From the NCBI RefSeq assembly GCF_042658365.1, contig NZ_JBHSQC010000025.1: a stretch of 64,000 bases of DNA. One strand, given 5' to 3'. Shown in pieces: positions 29,693 through 39,668 of this stretch (position 1 is its first letter; each line of letters starts with the position of its first letter). The notes under the pieces were generated by a model. It searched no databases and was not told the DNA's origin. It saw only the letters and a list, made by a program, of their open reading frames with translations. The translations under genes and the position numbers were made by a program. This DNA comes from Carnobacterium_A antarcticum (GTDB lineage Bacteria; Bacillota; Bacilli; Lactobacillales; Carnobacteriaceae).

Positions 29693-30406
29693 TTAATTGT
29701 TATTGTTTAACCAGTTGTGAAGCGGAACTTTTGCTCCAGGTTCTTTATCTGTTGAAGGACCAGAAGGACTGGCTGCTTTATTTTGCCGGTGACGTTTGGT
29801 CTCATTTTCCACTTGTGCCTTGGAACGGATGTTTTTACGTTCCCAATTCAATAAAATTCGATCCACATATTTTAAATTGTATACTTGACTTAAAACTGCT
29901 TCTCTTAAAGCTAATTCAATCAAATCAATAGGGTATTTATCGTCGTCAAGCCACATTCCTATGGTTTGCATCTCTATTGGAGAGAGCGTTCTGCCAAACT
30001 CAGCTTCAAAACGCCGGAAAAGTTCTTGCTCAGAAAGTTCTTGCTCTTCGCTTGCAACTTTTTTTTCAGTTTGAATCAATAATATCCCTAATTTGTCCCA
30101 AAGTAACGTTAAACTGTACTGGTCATTTGTTTTTCCATCACTGTTTTTTTCAGTTTCAATCGTTAAAACTTTTTTTTGAATCAGCTCGTGAATACCGCGA
30201 AAAGCTTCAGCTGACGATATTTCCATTCTTTTTGCAATTTCTTCAGTGTCTGGAAACAGAATTCCCGCATCCATAAATGATTTTAATTGAAGAACTAATA
30301 TCAACTGCTCATTAGACAAACCGATCTGCCGATATTCTTTTAATAGCACATTGGTTATCGTTGTGTCTCCCGCCTTAAGCCAGGTTTGTAATAATTGATT
30401 GGTCAT
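29693..30406 (-). CDS. dnaD: DNA replication initiation protein DnaD
   Basis: A 237-residue primosome protein. The N-terminal winged helix (LLKEYRQIGLSNEQLILVLQ) mediates self-assembly. The C-terminal DnaD domain contains FEAEFGRTLSPIEMQTIGMW and the YVDRILLNWERKNI signature (YxxxILxxW). A basic tail follows. It works with DnaB and DnaI to load helicase at oriC. Just upstream of nth, 16 bases apart, one operon as in Bacillus. Confidence 0.95.
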   Translation of the reverse strand: MTNQLLQTWLKAGDTTITNVLLKEYRQIGLSNEQLILVLQLKSFMDAGILFPDTEEIAKRMEISSAEAFRGIHELIQKKVLTIETEKNSDGKTNDQYSLTLLWDKLGILLIQTEKKVASEEQELSEQELFRRFEAEFGRTLSPIEMQTIGMWLDDDKYPIDLIELALREAVLSQVYNLKYVDRILLNWERKNIRSKAQVENETKRHRQNKAASPSGPSTDKEPGAKVPLHNWLNNNN

Positions 30407-30475
30407 TTTTATACTCCTTACTTTTCCATCTTCTAAATTCCTTAGCTAATAGCTATGCTGTTCTGATCAGCTATG

Positions 30476-30512
30476 TGAAAAAAACAGCGACTTAAGAAAC
30501 TTAAGTCACTGT
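30476..30512 (-). terminator. Terminator after asnS
   Basis: ACAGCGACTTAAG and CTTAAGTCACTGT pair with one mismatch; the minus strand continues GTTTTTTTCAC. It separates asnS from dnaD. Confidence 0.75.
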
Positions 30513-30522
30513 CAATATTGAT

Positions 30523-31821
30523 TTAAGGATAAATGCGATTCAACAAACGTGGGAATGGAATGGACTCACGAATGTGCTCCGTACCACAAATCCAAGTAAC
30601 AGCTCTTTCTAATCCTAGACCAAATCCAGAATGCGGAACTGAGCCGTATTTACGTAAATCTAAATACCACGCGTAATCTTCTTCAGTTAAACCAAATTCT
30701 TTAATGCGTTGTGTCAAAGCGTCAAAATCAACTTCTCTTTCGCTTCCGCCAATAATCTCTCCGTACCCTTCAGGTGCAATTAAATCGGCACACAAGACTA
30801 CATCTTCGCGTTCTGGATGTGGTTTCATATAAAAGGCTTTGATAGCTTTAGGATAGTTTAAGATAAAGACTGGTTTATCAAATTGTTTAGCGATAAACGT
30901 TTCATGAGGGGAACCAAAGTCATCGCCCCAAGTAATATCATCAAATCCATTTTCATTTAAAAGGACAACAGCATCGTCATAAGAGATTCTTGGGTATGGC
31001 AACTCGGTATATTTTTTTAATAAGTCTGTATCGCGTTCTAAAACTGATAAAGCATGCTCACAATTGTCTAATACGCTTTGAACGATATAAGCCACATATT
31101 GTTCTTGGACTTCCAGGCTTTGTTCATGATCCATAAAGGCCATTTCAGGTTCGATCATCCAAAACTCAATCAAGTGACGACGCGTTTTAGATTTTTCAGC
31201 TCGGAAAGTTGGACCAAATGAAAATACTTTGCCAAACGCCATAGCTGCAGCTTCCATATACAACTGTCCGCTTTGAGATAGATAAGCTTCTTGATCAAAA
31301 TATTCTGTGTGGAACAGTTCCGTAGAATCTTCAGCAGCACTCGCTGTTAAAATAGGCGGATCAATTTTGATAAATCCTTCTTTATTAAAAAAGTCATACG
31401 TTGCACGAATGATTTCGTTACGTATTTGCATAATCGCGTGTTGTTTAGAGGAACGTAACCATAAATGACGGTGATCCATCAAAAATTCTGTTCCGTGTTC
31501 TTTTGGTGTGATGGGGTAATCATGGCTTTCCCCAATGATTTCAATTTCTTTCACAACAATCTCATAACCAAATTTTGAACGGCTATCTTCTTGGATAGTG
31601 CCCGTAAGTAAAATTGATGTCTCTTGTGTTAGACCTTTAGCCAGTTGAAAAACTTCTTCTCCAACTTCACTTTTCACTACGATTCCTTGGAAAAAAGCTG
31701 AACCATCACGCAATTGTAAAAATGCGATTTTTCCGCTTGATCGTTTATTGGCTACCCACGCTCCGATCGTTACTTCTTCTCCAACATGATTTTTGGATTC
31801 TTTAATTGAAATATGTTTCAC
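30523..31821 (-). CDS. asnS: Asparaginyl-tRNA synthetase
   Basis: A 432-residue class IIb synthetase. The N-terminal OB fold binds the anticodon (GEEVTIGAWVANKRSSGKIA). Motif 2 includes FRAEKSKTRRHLIEFWMIEPE and motif 3 GFGLGLERAVTW. Asparagine specificity is indicated by the AsnRS-like YLSQSGQLYMEAAAMAFGKV segment and length. It charges tRNA-Asn. No T-box leader is seen in the 150 bases upstream. Located between dnaD and the ypmB-like gene, the conserved context. Confidence 0.96.
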   Translation of the reverse strand: MKHISIKESKNHVGEEVTIGAWVANKRSSGKIAFLQLRDGSAFFQGIVVKSEVGEEVFQLAKGLTQETSILLTGTIQEDSRSKFGYEIVVKEIEIIGESHDYPITPKEHGTEFLMDHRHLWLRSSKQHAIMQIRNEIIRATYDFFNKEGFIKIDPPILTASAAEDSTELFHTEYFDQEAYLSQSGQLYMEAAAMAFGKVFSFGPTFRAEKSKTRRHLIEFWMIEPEMAFMDHEQSLEVQEQYVAYIVQSVLDNCEHALSVLERDTDLLKKYTELPYPRISYDDAVVLLNENGFDDITWGDDFGSPHETFIAKQFDKPVFILNYPKAIKAFYMKPHPEREDVVLCADLIAPEGYGEIIGGSEREVDFDALTQRIKEFGLTEEDYAWYLDLRKYGSVPHSGFGLGLERAVTWICGTEHIRESIPFPRLLNRIYP

Positions 31822-31973
31822 GGTTATAGTCTCCCTTTGAATTAAAATTAACTACTTTCATTTTGATGTTACTTTTCAAAGTAGTGATGACTCTTCTTAT
31901 TATAACCAACTTATGCAAAGTTAGCATTAAAAAACGGGGAAAATTTAGTCTTTCTTACATTAAGCGGTTCCGT

Positions 31974-32450
31974 TTAGATATTCTCAATATCTTTTACCCA
32001 TTTTCCATCCTTAGCGGTAATGACATAATAACCTAAACGCCCATTTTCTTGCTTGTAAGCCACTTCCCAGACTGGAACGTCTTCTTCGATCCCAATTCGT
32101 ACTTCCAACAACTCAGCTGGTTTTTTTGCTTCTCTTACAATTTGCTTAGCTTGCTGTTCAGTAATGTAGTCTCCTTCTTTTAGAACAACTACATCTCCAC
32201 CCTCTTGCTCAACGATGACTAAAACAGGTTCTTTATTTTGGGCGGTACCGACTACGCTGAAATAGGTTTCTGCATTATTGTACCAATAAAATTTATCCGC
32301 TTTTGTTAATCCGGCTGTTTCTTTGGCAATCGCAATCGTCTCCGCTTCAGCTTGTTTTAACGGTTGACGGCTGGTATTAAATAAATAAATGGAGCCAAAA
32401 ATGACGGCAGCCATCAAAATAGTTAATCCGCTAATGATCGTTTTTTTCAT
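31974..32450 (-). CDS. ypmB: YpmB-like DUF5590 membrane-anchored protein
   Basis: A 158-residue extracytoplasmic protein with one N-terminal membrane segment (ISGLTILMAAVIFGSIYLF). The outer part has two PepSY-like repeats: TAGLTKADKFYWYNNAETYF and a second with TEQQAKQIVREAKKPAEL, ending YKQENGRLGYYVITAKDGKW. It lies between asnS and dinG as YpmB does in Bacillus. Function unproven; PepSY domains often restrain secreted enzymes. Confidence 0.82.
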   Translation of the reverse strand: MKKTIISGLTILMAAVIFGSIYLFNTSRQPLKQAEAETIAIAKETAGLTKADKFYWYNNAETYFSVVGTAQNKEPVLVIVEQEGGDVVVLKEGDYITEQQAKQIVREAKKPAELLEVRIGIEEDVPVWEVAYKQENGRLGYYVITAKDGKWVKDIENI

Positions 32451-32480
32451 GAAATCTCCTCTTTTACGTATTCCTTCATT

Positions 32481-35294
32481 TTAGTCTTCTTCTAAGAACA
32501 GCGACAAATTCCGTTGCAGCTCTTCTTTTGCCACTACTTCTTTTACCAAGTCATGAGGCAACGACGCCAGCATCTGCTGTCCATAGTTGGTTTTAATAAG
32601 TCGGTCATCTAAAACAATCATGACGCCTTTATCCTTTTCTGAACGAACTAGCCTGCCTAACCCTTGTTTTAAACGGACTGTCGCTTTAGGCAACGTATCC
32701 ATCTTAAATGGACTCAATTGTTGGCTCTCTAACCACTTATATTTCGCTTTTGTGAAAGGACGGTCGGGTGACTCAAAAGGCAGACGTGTCACTACAATAA
32801 TTCGTAATGACTTTCCTGGCAGATCAACGCCTTCCCAAAAACTGTCTGCACCTAACAAAATGCCGCCGGTAGAATGAAAGAAACGTTTGAGGATTCGATC
32901 TCTGCTGCCGGATAAGCCCTGCGCTAATAATTCACGCCCTGTAAACGCAGGATGTTGTTGAAGTAAAGAAAAAACATCTTGCAAAGTTTCGTTTGCATTA
33001 AATAAGACCATCATATTTTCATTTGAATGCTGGATGACTGTTTCCAAGTGTTCAACGATCATCTCGGCATATTGTTTCTTAGTCAATTGTTTTAGCGGCT
33101 TTAATTCTTTAGGGATCCATAACCGTGCTTGTTTTTGATAATCATACGGTGATGGGATAACCATTTTACGCAACTTTTTCTCACCCAGTTGCTTTTCAAA
33201 ATAAGAAAAATCGCCATTCAACTCTAACGTAGCACCAGTATACAAAATGGAAGTCGTTTGTTCTGCCAATTTTGTTCTTAAAAATTCGCTGCTATCGATT
33301 CTTGAACGTTTGATAACAAAACTGTTTTTAGGGCTTTTTTGTTTAAAAGAAAACCAGGTAACTTCATTTTGTTCGCTTTCTCGAAAAATCTTTTGAAAAA
33401 TACCCTTTTGCGATTCAACTGTTCCAATCAGTTCAAAAAAATCATCAATTAAATGCCGCTCTCGGTGAGTAAATTGTTCACGGTGAATTAAAGCTTGCCG
33501 AGTAATTTCATAACCTAAGAAAACAATGTCTTCCATCAATGCCAAAAGAATTTTTGTCTTTTTCTTTAAATCAAGCGTCCAATTTTCAGTTTTAGAAAAT
33601 TGCACATCTAATTGGTCTGACATTTGTTGTCTTTCAGGGAGTTCTGAACGGCAATACGAAATCAGTTTGTCAAAAAAAGCAGCCAGCTCTTCTTCAAAAG
33701 CAACAACGCTCATTTCAATCATATTGATTTGAGTCAATTGAATGCTGTTGCTCTTTTCTGCTAATGCACTTAATCGACTTAGAAAGCTTTTGTCGTCTGC
33801 TCGCTTTCCTATTAATTTCATCAACTGCTGATTGCGGTAGTAAGAAAAAACTTCACTGGATGCTGTAGTTGCTACATCAGCCAAGTGATGTGCTTCATCA
33901 ATAATTATTTTTTGCACATTTGGCAGTACCGGTTCTTCACGTTGCAGATCATGGCATAAAAAGGCATGGTTCGTGATGATAATGCTTGCTTGCTTGACTT
34001 TCTCCTGAGCATGAAGATAAAAATCTTGCTCATAAAAAAGATCTTCTTGAGCATTGTCCATCCACCCTCGATGCCGAATCTTGTTCCAAAACGGCTGCAA
34101 GTAATTGGTTAAATTTAATTCGTCTAAGTCACCAGTAACTGTTTCAGTTAACCAAGTCAGGGTCCGCATTTTTAAAATGGCATCCATTTGGTGTTCGATA
34201 GGATCTTTTAAAACCTCTTGAAATTTAGCCAAATGAATATAGTGATGCTTGCTTTTTAAAATCGCTGCTTGAACCGCGAATGGCAAAATCGTATTAAGTT
34301 GTATACTATCTTTTTCAAGCAATTGTTTTTGCAATAACGTTGTGTACGTACTAATGATCACGGGCTCTTGAGGTGTTGCCACATAGGCTAATGGAATCAA
34401 ATACCCTAACGTTTTTCCAATCCCTGTAGCTGCTTCAATAACAAAATGCTCCGAATCTTTCTCAGAAAAATAACGGTAAACTTCATCCATCATTTGTATT
34501 TGTAATTTTCGGGTAGTTAACTTCTTCTGGAATAACTGTTCCTTTGCTTCAATACCGACAGGGTAATGTTCCGTTTCACGGTGTGTCCGCTGTTCATATG
34601 TCACTGTTTTTTTACGAATTGCCAGCCCTTCTTTGACCAGCAAATCATCAGACAATAGTTGGCGCATAGTCAGCATGTCACTTAATGTTTCTTTAAAAAA
34701 CAAATTTGTCTGCATGGTACAATGCTCAGCTAGTTCCACTAATTTTTCAACCGTTACTAGAGGCAGCTTTTTCAATTTTTGCTTTAACAGCAGAAATAAC
34801 TCTGCAGTTACATAAGCATCACTATCTGCTTGGTGAGGGTTGTCATGTAAAAAACCAAATCGTGTAGCTAAATCGTTAAGACGAAAACTCGGTTCAGTGG
34901 GCAATAAAATTTGCGCAAGTTCAACGGTGTCCATCCCTATACTATTTAAAGGCGGAAGCCCGCAGCGAACCAACTCTTCTGAAAGGAACTTATAATCAAA
35001 CTGAATATTGTGCGCGACAAATATACATCCCTCTAACAAGTTGTAGATCATTGGTGCTACATCTTCAAAATAAGGTGCATTAGCAACTGTTTGATTAGAG
35101 ATGCCTGTCAAATGTTCAATCTGTTTCGGAATGCTAACTAACGGGTTAATATCAATAGCATATTGCTGCACGATTTTACCTTCTTCTATCAATGCGCAGC
35201 CGAATTGAATCATACGGTCTCCAGTTGCGGCGTTTCCACCAGTCGTTTCAATATCTACTACTGCATATGTAACTTTTTCTTTCACCTTAGTCAC
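32481..35294 (-). CDS. dinG: DinG-family helicase with N-terminal 3'-5' exonuclease
   Basis: A 937-residue protein. The N-terminal DEDD exonuclease (residues 1-170) has AVVDIETTGGN, FVAHNIQFDYKF and HQADSDAYVTAELF. The helicase has Walker A EAATGIGKTLGYLIP, the DEAH box IIDEAHHLAD and the late motifs GADSFWEGVDLPGKSL and VRLKQGLGRLVRSEKDKG. No clear iron-sulfur cysteine cluster is seen, as in other Firmicute DinG proteins that act as nucleases. It is likely a DNA-damage helicase/exonuclease. Start follows the usual ypmB-dinG order. Confidence 0.94.
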   Translation of the reverse strand: MTKVKEKVTYAVVDIETTGGNAATGDRMIQFGCALIEEGKIVQQYAIDINPLVSIPKQIEHLTGISNQTVANAPYFEDVAPMIYNLLEGCIFVAHNIQFDYKFLSEELVRCGLPPLNSIGMDTVELAQILLPTEPSFRLNDLATRFGFLHDNPHQADSDAYVTAELFLLLKQKLKKLPLVTVEKLVELAEHCTMQTNLFFKETLSDMLTMRQLLSDDLLVKEGLAIRKKTVTYEQRTHRETEHYPVGIEAKEQLFQKKLTTRKLQIQMMDEVYRYFSEKDSEHFVIEAATGIGKTLGYLIPLAYVATPQEPVIISTYTTLLQKQLLEKDSIQLNTILPFAVQAAILKSKHHYIHLAKFQEVLKDPIEHQMDAILKMRTLTWLTETVTGDLDELNLTNYLQPFWNKIRHRGWMDNAQEDLFYEQDFYLHAQEKVKQASIIITNHAFLCHDLQREEPVLPNVQKIIIDEAHHLADVATTASSEVFSYYRNQQLMKLIGKRADDKSFLSRLSALAEKSNSIQLTQINMIEMSVVAFEEELAAFFDKLISYCRSELPERQQMSDQLDVQFSKTENWTLDLKKKTKILLALMEDIVFLGYEITRQALIHREQFTHRERHLIDDFFELIGTVESQKGIFQKIFRESEQNEVTWFSFKQKSPKNSFVIKRSRIDSSEFLRTKLAEQTTSILYTGATLELNGDFSYFEKQLGEKKLRKMVIPSPYDYQKQARLWIPKELKPLKQLTKKQYAEMIVEHLETVIQHSNENMMVLFNANETLQDVFSLLQQHPAFTGRELLAQGLSGSRDRILKRFFHSTGGILLGADSFWEGVDLPGKSLRIIVVTRLPFESPDRPFTKAKYKWLESQQLSPFKMDTLPKATVRLKQGLGRLVRSEKDKGVMIVLDDRLIKTNYGQQMLASLPHDLVKEVVAKEELQRNLSLFLEED

Positions 35295-35357
35295 CTAATT
35301 CTAATTTCTTGATCGTTATTGTCTTTACCTATCATACTATGAAGTATCAGAAAACAC

Positions 35358-35399
35358 AAAAAAACTATGGCGCTTAATCGTCCATAGTTTTTATTTTTT
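35358..35399. terminator. Bidirectional terminator
   Basis: AAAACTATGG and CCATAGTTTT form a ten-pair stem with T tracts on both sides (TTATTTTTT on plus, TTTTTTTGTG on minus). It ends the hypothetical gene at 35403. Confidence 0.85.
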
Positions 35400-35402
35400 C
35401 GC

Positions 35403-35876
35403 TTATTTAACAGAATAAATATCTTCCGCTTTTTTAAGAGGATCGATGACTATAAATAAATGGTTGTCTGTAGAGATAAAGCCGGTTTGATAAGCATTGT
35501 CATTTCCATCTGGATCCATCGGGTCGTAAGGAAAGTAAACGCAATCCGACTCTACCATAACATCTGATTTAAGATGATCTCCCTCTTTATAAAGGATGTC
35601 CATTTTTTCAATGTCGGGATGTTTAGTGACGCGTTCAAACATTCCCAACTCTAATCCTCCTAAATTGATATCATCTGTGTTCACATTATCAGCTTCTGGA
35701 AAAATTTCGATTTTTAACGATTCGCATGGAAAGATTTCTTGTAATTCTCCGCCTGCTATCCGTCCGAAGCTTTTACTGATTTGTTTAACCCACAAGTCTC
35801 CAATGAACTCTTTCTTAATGGTCCAAGTTTCACCATTTTTAAAATAGAATTTTAAAGCTGTTACTTCTCTTTTCAT
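35403..35876 (-). CDS. Conserved hypothetical protein
   Basis: A 157-residue soluble protein starting MKREVTALKFYFKNGETWTI with AGGAGG upstream. It reads as a beta-rich single domain with VWVK- and FPCESLKIEIFPEAD-type strands and an acidic C-terminal half (YFPYDPMDPDGNDN). No signal peptide, membrane segment or motif that I recognise. Monocistronic, between two bidirectional terminators. Confidence 0.7.
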   Translation of the reverse strand: MKREVTALKFYFKNGETWTIKKEFIGDLWVKQISKSFGRIAGGELQEIFPCESLKIEIFPEADNVNTDDINLGGLELGMFERVTKHPDIEKMDILYKEGDHLKSDVMVESDCVYFPYDPMDPDGNDNAYQTGFISTDNHLFIVIDPLKKAEDIYSVK

Positions 35877-36004
35877 TATTATTTCCTCCTTTTAGCTCTG
35901 TGTATTTGTGATTAATTGAACAATGTTATTATAACACAATAAAAGAAAAAACAAAGCCAAATCGTTCGAATATGTGAATTTAAACACATGTCAGAACAAA
36001 AAAT

Positions 36005-36048
36005 AAAAAGCGTTACATTAGATTTAGTGGTCTGATGTAACGCTTTTT
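36005..36048. terminator. Bidirectional terminator after nitroreductase gene
   Basis: AAAAGCGTTACAT and ATGTAACGCTTTT form a 13-pair stem with T tracts on both strands. Confidence 0.85.
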
Positions 36049-36057
36049 AAATTTAAA

Positions 36058-36660
36058 TTAATTAAACGAAAGAACTCGTTCAGTGTCATCCATATACTCT
36101 TTGCCTTGAGCTGGTGCTTCAATTGAGCCGAATGGCATTTGTGCACGCAATTTCCAATCAGAAGATAAATTCCATTCTGAACGAACAGCGTCATCAATCA
36201 GTGGATTGTAATGTTGCAAGCTAGCGCCGATATTTTCAGTTGCTAATGCAGTCCATACTGAATGTTGTGCTATTCCAGAAGATTGTTCTGCCCATACTGG
36301 GAAGTTATCTGCATATAGCGCAAATTGCTCTTGCAGATTTTTAACAATGCTCATATCTTCAAAGAATAAAATTGTTCCATAACCAGCACGGAAAGAGTTT
36401 AGTTTTTCAATAGTTGGAGCAAAATCTTGTCCTTCAGGAACAGCTATTTTTAATGCCGCCTCTGTTAGGTCCCATAGTTTTTCATGAGCTCCTCCAAACA
36501 ATACAACCGCACGGGAAGTTTGTGAATTAAATGAAGATGGGCTTTCTTTAACCGCTGTTTTCACTAATGCTAAAATTTGATCATTAGATAGTGATACATT
36601 TTTTCCTAAAGCATAAATTGAACGACGTTCTTTTAGTAAATTTGTGAATTGGTTTTCCAT
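36058..36660 (-). CDS. Nitroreductase family oxidoreductase
   Basis: A 200-residue flavoprotein of the nitroreductase (YdgI/Hbn1-like) group. It begins with FTNLLKERRSIYALG, the conserved Arg-Arg-Ser FMN-binding motif, and contains SPSSFNSQTSRAVVLFG, then NIGASLQHYNPLIDDAV and the C-terminal PFGSIEAPAQGKEY. It is expected to use FMN and NAD(P)H on nitro or quinone substrates. Monocistronic, with GGGGG before the ATG. Confidence 0.9.
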   Translation of the reverse strand: MENQFTNLLKERRSIYALGKNVSLSNDQILALVKTAVKESPSSFNSQTSRAVVLFGGAHEKLWDLTEAALKIAVPEGQDFAPTIEKLNSFRAGYGTILFFEDMSIVKNLQEQFALYADNFPVWAEQSSGIAQHSVWTALATENIGASLQHYNPLIDDAVRSEWNLSSDWKLRAQMPFGSIEAPAQGKEYMDDTERVLSFN

Positions 36661-36751
36661 TTGAGTAATTCCCCCTTAAAAGTAACTTACTCAAATAGTA
36701 TAACAGCTTTCTTTTCGTAAGTAAACTGTTCTTTTGTTCATCTTTATTGTG

Positions 36752-37963
36752 TTAATTACCACGATTTTTTTCGAGATGGGAATCTGCCCAATTTATAAGT
36801 TGAACTCTTTCATTCGCAACTTCTCCTAGTAAAATAGCAGTTTCTATTTTATCTAAGGCTTCCCCTAACCATTTTCCCGGTTTAGCATCAAACTGCTGCA
36901 GTAAATCATGCCCAGAAACAACTATCTCATGTTTGCTTTTTATTGGTAATGATGCATTTAATTCTTCCAAATAAGCGGTATCGGATTCACGATTAAAGAA
37001 AGGCAGCATGTATTCAACTTCTAGAGCAATCTCATAACCGCTTTGATATAGAAATAAGCGGTTTAACGGTTCTTTGATACGCTGCTGCAAAGCAATGTAA
37101 GCGGTTTTTACTCTTTGCAGTTCTTTTTTAGAACACTTCCATTCTCGTAAGAATGTCTCAACTTCATCTTCTGATTTTTTTAGCATAAACAACAACATCG
37201 TCCAAGCAGCTAACCGTGTTGGAATTCGACCTTCTAACGCAGCAAATGATTCTAATTCGTTTTTATAAAGTGAAAGACCAGGGCAATAACGATACAACTC
37301 TGTTTGAATAAAAGCTTTCAAAGCTTTTTGCCGGCCTCTTCCCAAAAGAAGTTTCATAAATTCTACTTGAATGCGTTCAACTGCAATATTTTCAAGAAGA
37401 GCATGATGTTTATGAATAGCATTTTCCGTTTCGTTATCCATAATAAAGTCTAACTGACTGACAAAGCGGACACCGCGCATCATTCGCAAAGCATCTTCAA
37501 AAAAACGTTCTTCTGGTGAACCTACCGCTTTGATCAACCCTCTTTTCAAATCATTTACGCCATCGAAATAATCGATCACCTGGCCTTCTTGATCCATCGC
37601 TAACGCGTTTACTGTAAAATCTCGCCGTTTTAAATCTTCTTCCAACGAACGCACAAAAACAACTTGATCTGGTCTTCTAAAATCTTGATAAGTCGATTCT
37701 GTTCGAAAGGTGGTCACTTCATAAGAGTCGTCTTTGCTTAAAACCATCACGGTCCCATGTTCAATGCCCACATCGATCGTCTTCGGAAAAATTTTTTTGA
37801 CCTCAGCAGGAAAAGCGCTAGTAGCAATATCAACATCGTTGATTTCTTTGTTTAATAGAGCATCTCTTACACAACCACCTACAAAGTAAGCTTCAAAACC
37901 TGCTGCTTGTATTTTTTCAATAATAGGCAAAGCAGTCGTAAATTTTTGGTTGAAAGCGATCAT
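36752..37963 (-). CDS. cca: CCA-adding tRNA nucleotidyltransferase
   Basis: A 403-residue class II CCA enzyme. The head domain holds AYFVGGCVRDALLNKEINDV and the catalytic DVDIATSAFP carboxylates. The neck has VFVRSLEEDLKRRDFTVNAL and RFFEDALRMMRGVRFVSQL. The helical body and tail follow. It adds or repairs the 3' CCA of tRNAs; tRNA-Ser in this window does not encode CCA. The start overlaps the dapB stop (ATGA), so the two are coupled, as in Bacillus. Confidence 0.96.
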   Translation of the reverse strand: MIAFNQKFTTALPIIEKIQAAGFEAYFVGGCVRDALLNKEINDVDIATSAFPAEVKKIFPKTIDVGIEHGTVMVLSKDDSYEVTTFRTESTYQDFRRPDQVVFVRSLEEDLKRRDFTVNALAMDQEGQVIDYFDGVNDLKRGLIKAVGSPEERFFEDALRMMRGVRFVSQLDFIMDNETENAIHKHHALLENIAVERIQVEFMKLLLGRGRQKALKAFIQTELYRYCPGLSLYKNELESFAALEGRIPTRLAAWTMLLFMLKKSEDEVETFLREWKCSKKELQRVKTAYIALQQRIKEPLNRLFLYQSGYEIALEVEYMLPFFNRESDTAYLEELNASLPIKSKHEIVVSGHDLLQQFDAKPGKWLGEALDKIETAILLGEVANERVQLINWADSHLEKNRGN

Positions 37964-38751
37964 AACAAATTTTCCAATCCATAAACTAATTCTTTCAGGT
38001 CCATAACTTTTTCACAGCCCAGAGCTACACCAGTCATAAAAGAAGCACGATCATATGAATCATGACGGATTGTCAAACCTTCGCCTGTGCTGCCAAATTG
38101 AACTTGCTGGTGAGCTACTAAACCTGGCAAACGGACACTATGGATTTTCATTCCATGGTAATCCGCTCCACGTGCTCCAGGAATGCTTTCTTTTTCATCT
38201 GGATGTCCTTGTTGATGTTCGCCACGTTCTGCATAGATCATTTCAGCTGTCTTAATAGCTGTTCCGCTTGGTGCATCTAATTTATTATCATGGTGCATTT
38301 CAATTATTTCCACATCTGGGAAGTATTTGGCTGCCTTCGCTGAAAATTGCATCATCAATACAGCCCCGATAGCAAAGTTAGGGGCTATCAATCCTCCAAG
38401 GGCTTGTTTCTGAGATAAATTGACCAATTCATTTACTTCAGTTTCAGAAAATCCGGTTGTTCCTACTACAGGACGAATGCCTTGCTCTAAAGCAAAACGC
38501 GTATTTTCATAAGCTACCGATGGAATCGTGAAGTCGATCCAAACATCGGTTTTCACCGTTTTAACAACCGTTTCTTTATCATTAAAAATAGGGACATCTA
38601 CTGTTGAAAATTCAGCTAATTCGTTTAAGTTCGTTTCTTTGGCATGCGGGTCTAACACGCCTACTAACTCAAACCCCTCGTGGTCTCTAACCATTTTTGT
38701 CGCTGTCATTCCCATCTTACCTTTAAATCCAGCTACGACTATCTTAATCAT
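37960..38751 (-). CDS. dapB: 4-hydroxy-tetrahydrodipicolinate reductase
   Basis: About 263 residues. The NAD(P)H site is IKIVVAGFKGKMGMTATKMV. The substrate and catalytic segment is EIIEMHHDNKLDAPSGTA, with the catalytic His pair and Lys, and the C-terminal IHSVRLPGLVAHQQVQFG. It makes tetrahydrodipicolinate for lysine and meso-DAP. The start MIKIVV is preferred on family grounds; MDK nine bases upstream (AAGGG close by) is possible. It is coupled to cca. The lysine enzyme LysA is encoded elsewhere in the window. Confidence 0.96.
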   Translation of the reverse strand: MIKIVVAGFKGKMGMTATKMVRDHEGFELVGVLDPHAKETNLNELAEFSTVDVPIFNDKETVVKTVKTDVWIDFTIPSVAYENTRFALEQGIRPVVGTTGFSETEVNELVNLSQKQALGGLIAPNFAIGAVLMMQFSAKAAKYFPDVEIIEMHHDNKLDAPSGTAIKTAEMIYAERGEHQQGHPDEKESIPGARGADYHGMKIHSVRLPGLVAHQQVQFGSTGEGLTIRHDSYDRASFMTGVALGCEKVMDLKELVYGLENLL

Positions 38752-38929
38752 CTTGTCCATCTTTCCCTTCAAAACAGTTTTTATCCTGTTTATTAAATTT
38801 GTTCTTCATAAAAAGCAACTCATTAAAAGCTTTCTCATTAATACTACCAAAAAGTCGGCTGGTTGCAAGAGTTGTTGTTTAGTTTTACAAACCTTTTGTA
38901 TTTTTTGATAATCTTATCAAAAAATACAG

Positions 38930-38974
38930 TAAAAATAAAAAGTTCCTTTGAATTTCAAATAAATTCAAAGGAAC
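38930..38974 (-). terminator. Terminator after ypiB
   Basis: GTTCCTTTGAATT and AATTCAAAGGAAC make a perfect 13-pair stem, followed on the minus strand by TTTTTATTTTTAC. Confidence 0.85.
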
Positions 38975-39043
38975 GATTGAAACCAAAATAGACTAACTAG
39001 AAGAGTTATTCATATATCATCACTGTTAGATTAATCAGCAGGA

Positions 39044-39619
39044 CTAATGATTTGGCTTTTTTTGTTCTTTTATAAGTGCTTCTTCAATTTCTTTTAAGTC
39101 ATTTGAAAGTTGAATAAATCCTTCGCGGTCGCCAGCTTCTAGCGCTTCATCCACTTGATTCATAATTTGTTGTTTTTGTTCGCTTAATGATAAAGCAGCT
39201 AATGCATGCTCAACTTCTTTTTTCAATTCTAAACTGACAAAGTCGTTCCATTTATGATAAGGATTATCTTCTAATACAGCTAGGTATTGCGGGGATTTCC
39301 AAGGATCTCTGAAGATGAGTTCAACGTAGATATCTTCATGCCAATTCAAGCGAACCTCATGAAAGGCTTGTTCAGGGTCATTAAACAATGTACCGTCTTT
39401 ATAAAAGAAAAACGGTTCGTTATCCGTTCCCACCGAAGACATCATCATTCCTCGTGGCGTAGTATCTACAGACTCAACAAAATGAACTTTATTCAAAACA
39501 ATATCGTGGTTTAACAAATAATTTAAAATCCACATTGACTCTCTTCGTTTTAACTGGTGACGATCTAAGAACCACCCAAGAAATACTTTTTTTGCTTCTA
39601 AAGGTACTTTGATGTTCAT
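39044..39619 (-). CDS. ypiB: YpiB family protein (UPF0302)
   Basis: A 191-residue protein of the UPF0302/YpiB family. Characteristic parts are FLGWFLDRHQLKRRESMWIL near the start, SVDTTPRGMMMSS, and NWHEDIYVELIFRDPWKSP. A C-terminal coiled coil (EKQQIMNQVDEALEAGDREG) follows. The family is linked to menaquinol-cytochrome operons in Bacillus but has no proven role. It follows the TPR gene ypiA with a 49-base gap, as in B. subtilis. Confidence 0.9.
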   Translation of the reverse strand: MNIKVPLEAKKVFLGWFLDRHQLKRRESMWILNYLLNHDIVLNKVHFVESVDTTPRGMMMSSVGTDNEPFFFYKDGTLFNDPEQAFHEVRLNWHEDIYVELIFRDPWKSPQYLAVLEDNPYHKWNDFVSLELKKEVEHALAALSLSEQKQQIMNQVDEALEAGDREGFIQLSNDLKEIEEALIKEQKKPNH

Positions 39620-39668
39620 GTGAAGCGCCTCCTCATCTCCAAGCTTTCTCTCATTATACCCTAATCTA

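Noticed and set aside
31822..31973. T-box leader for asnS
   Set aside because: No specifier stem or the conserved T-box sequence is seen in the 150 bases upstream.
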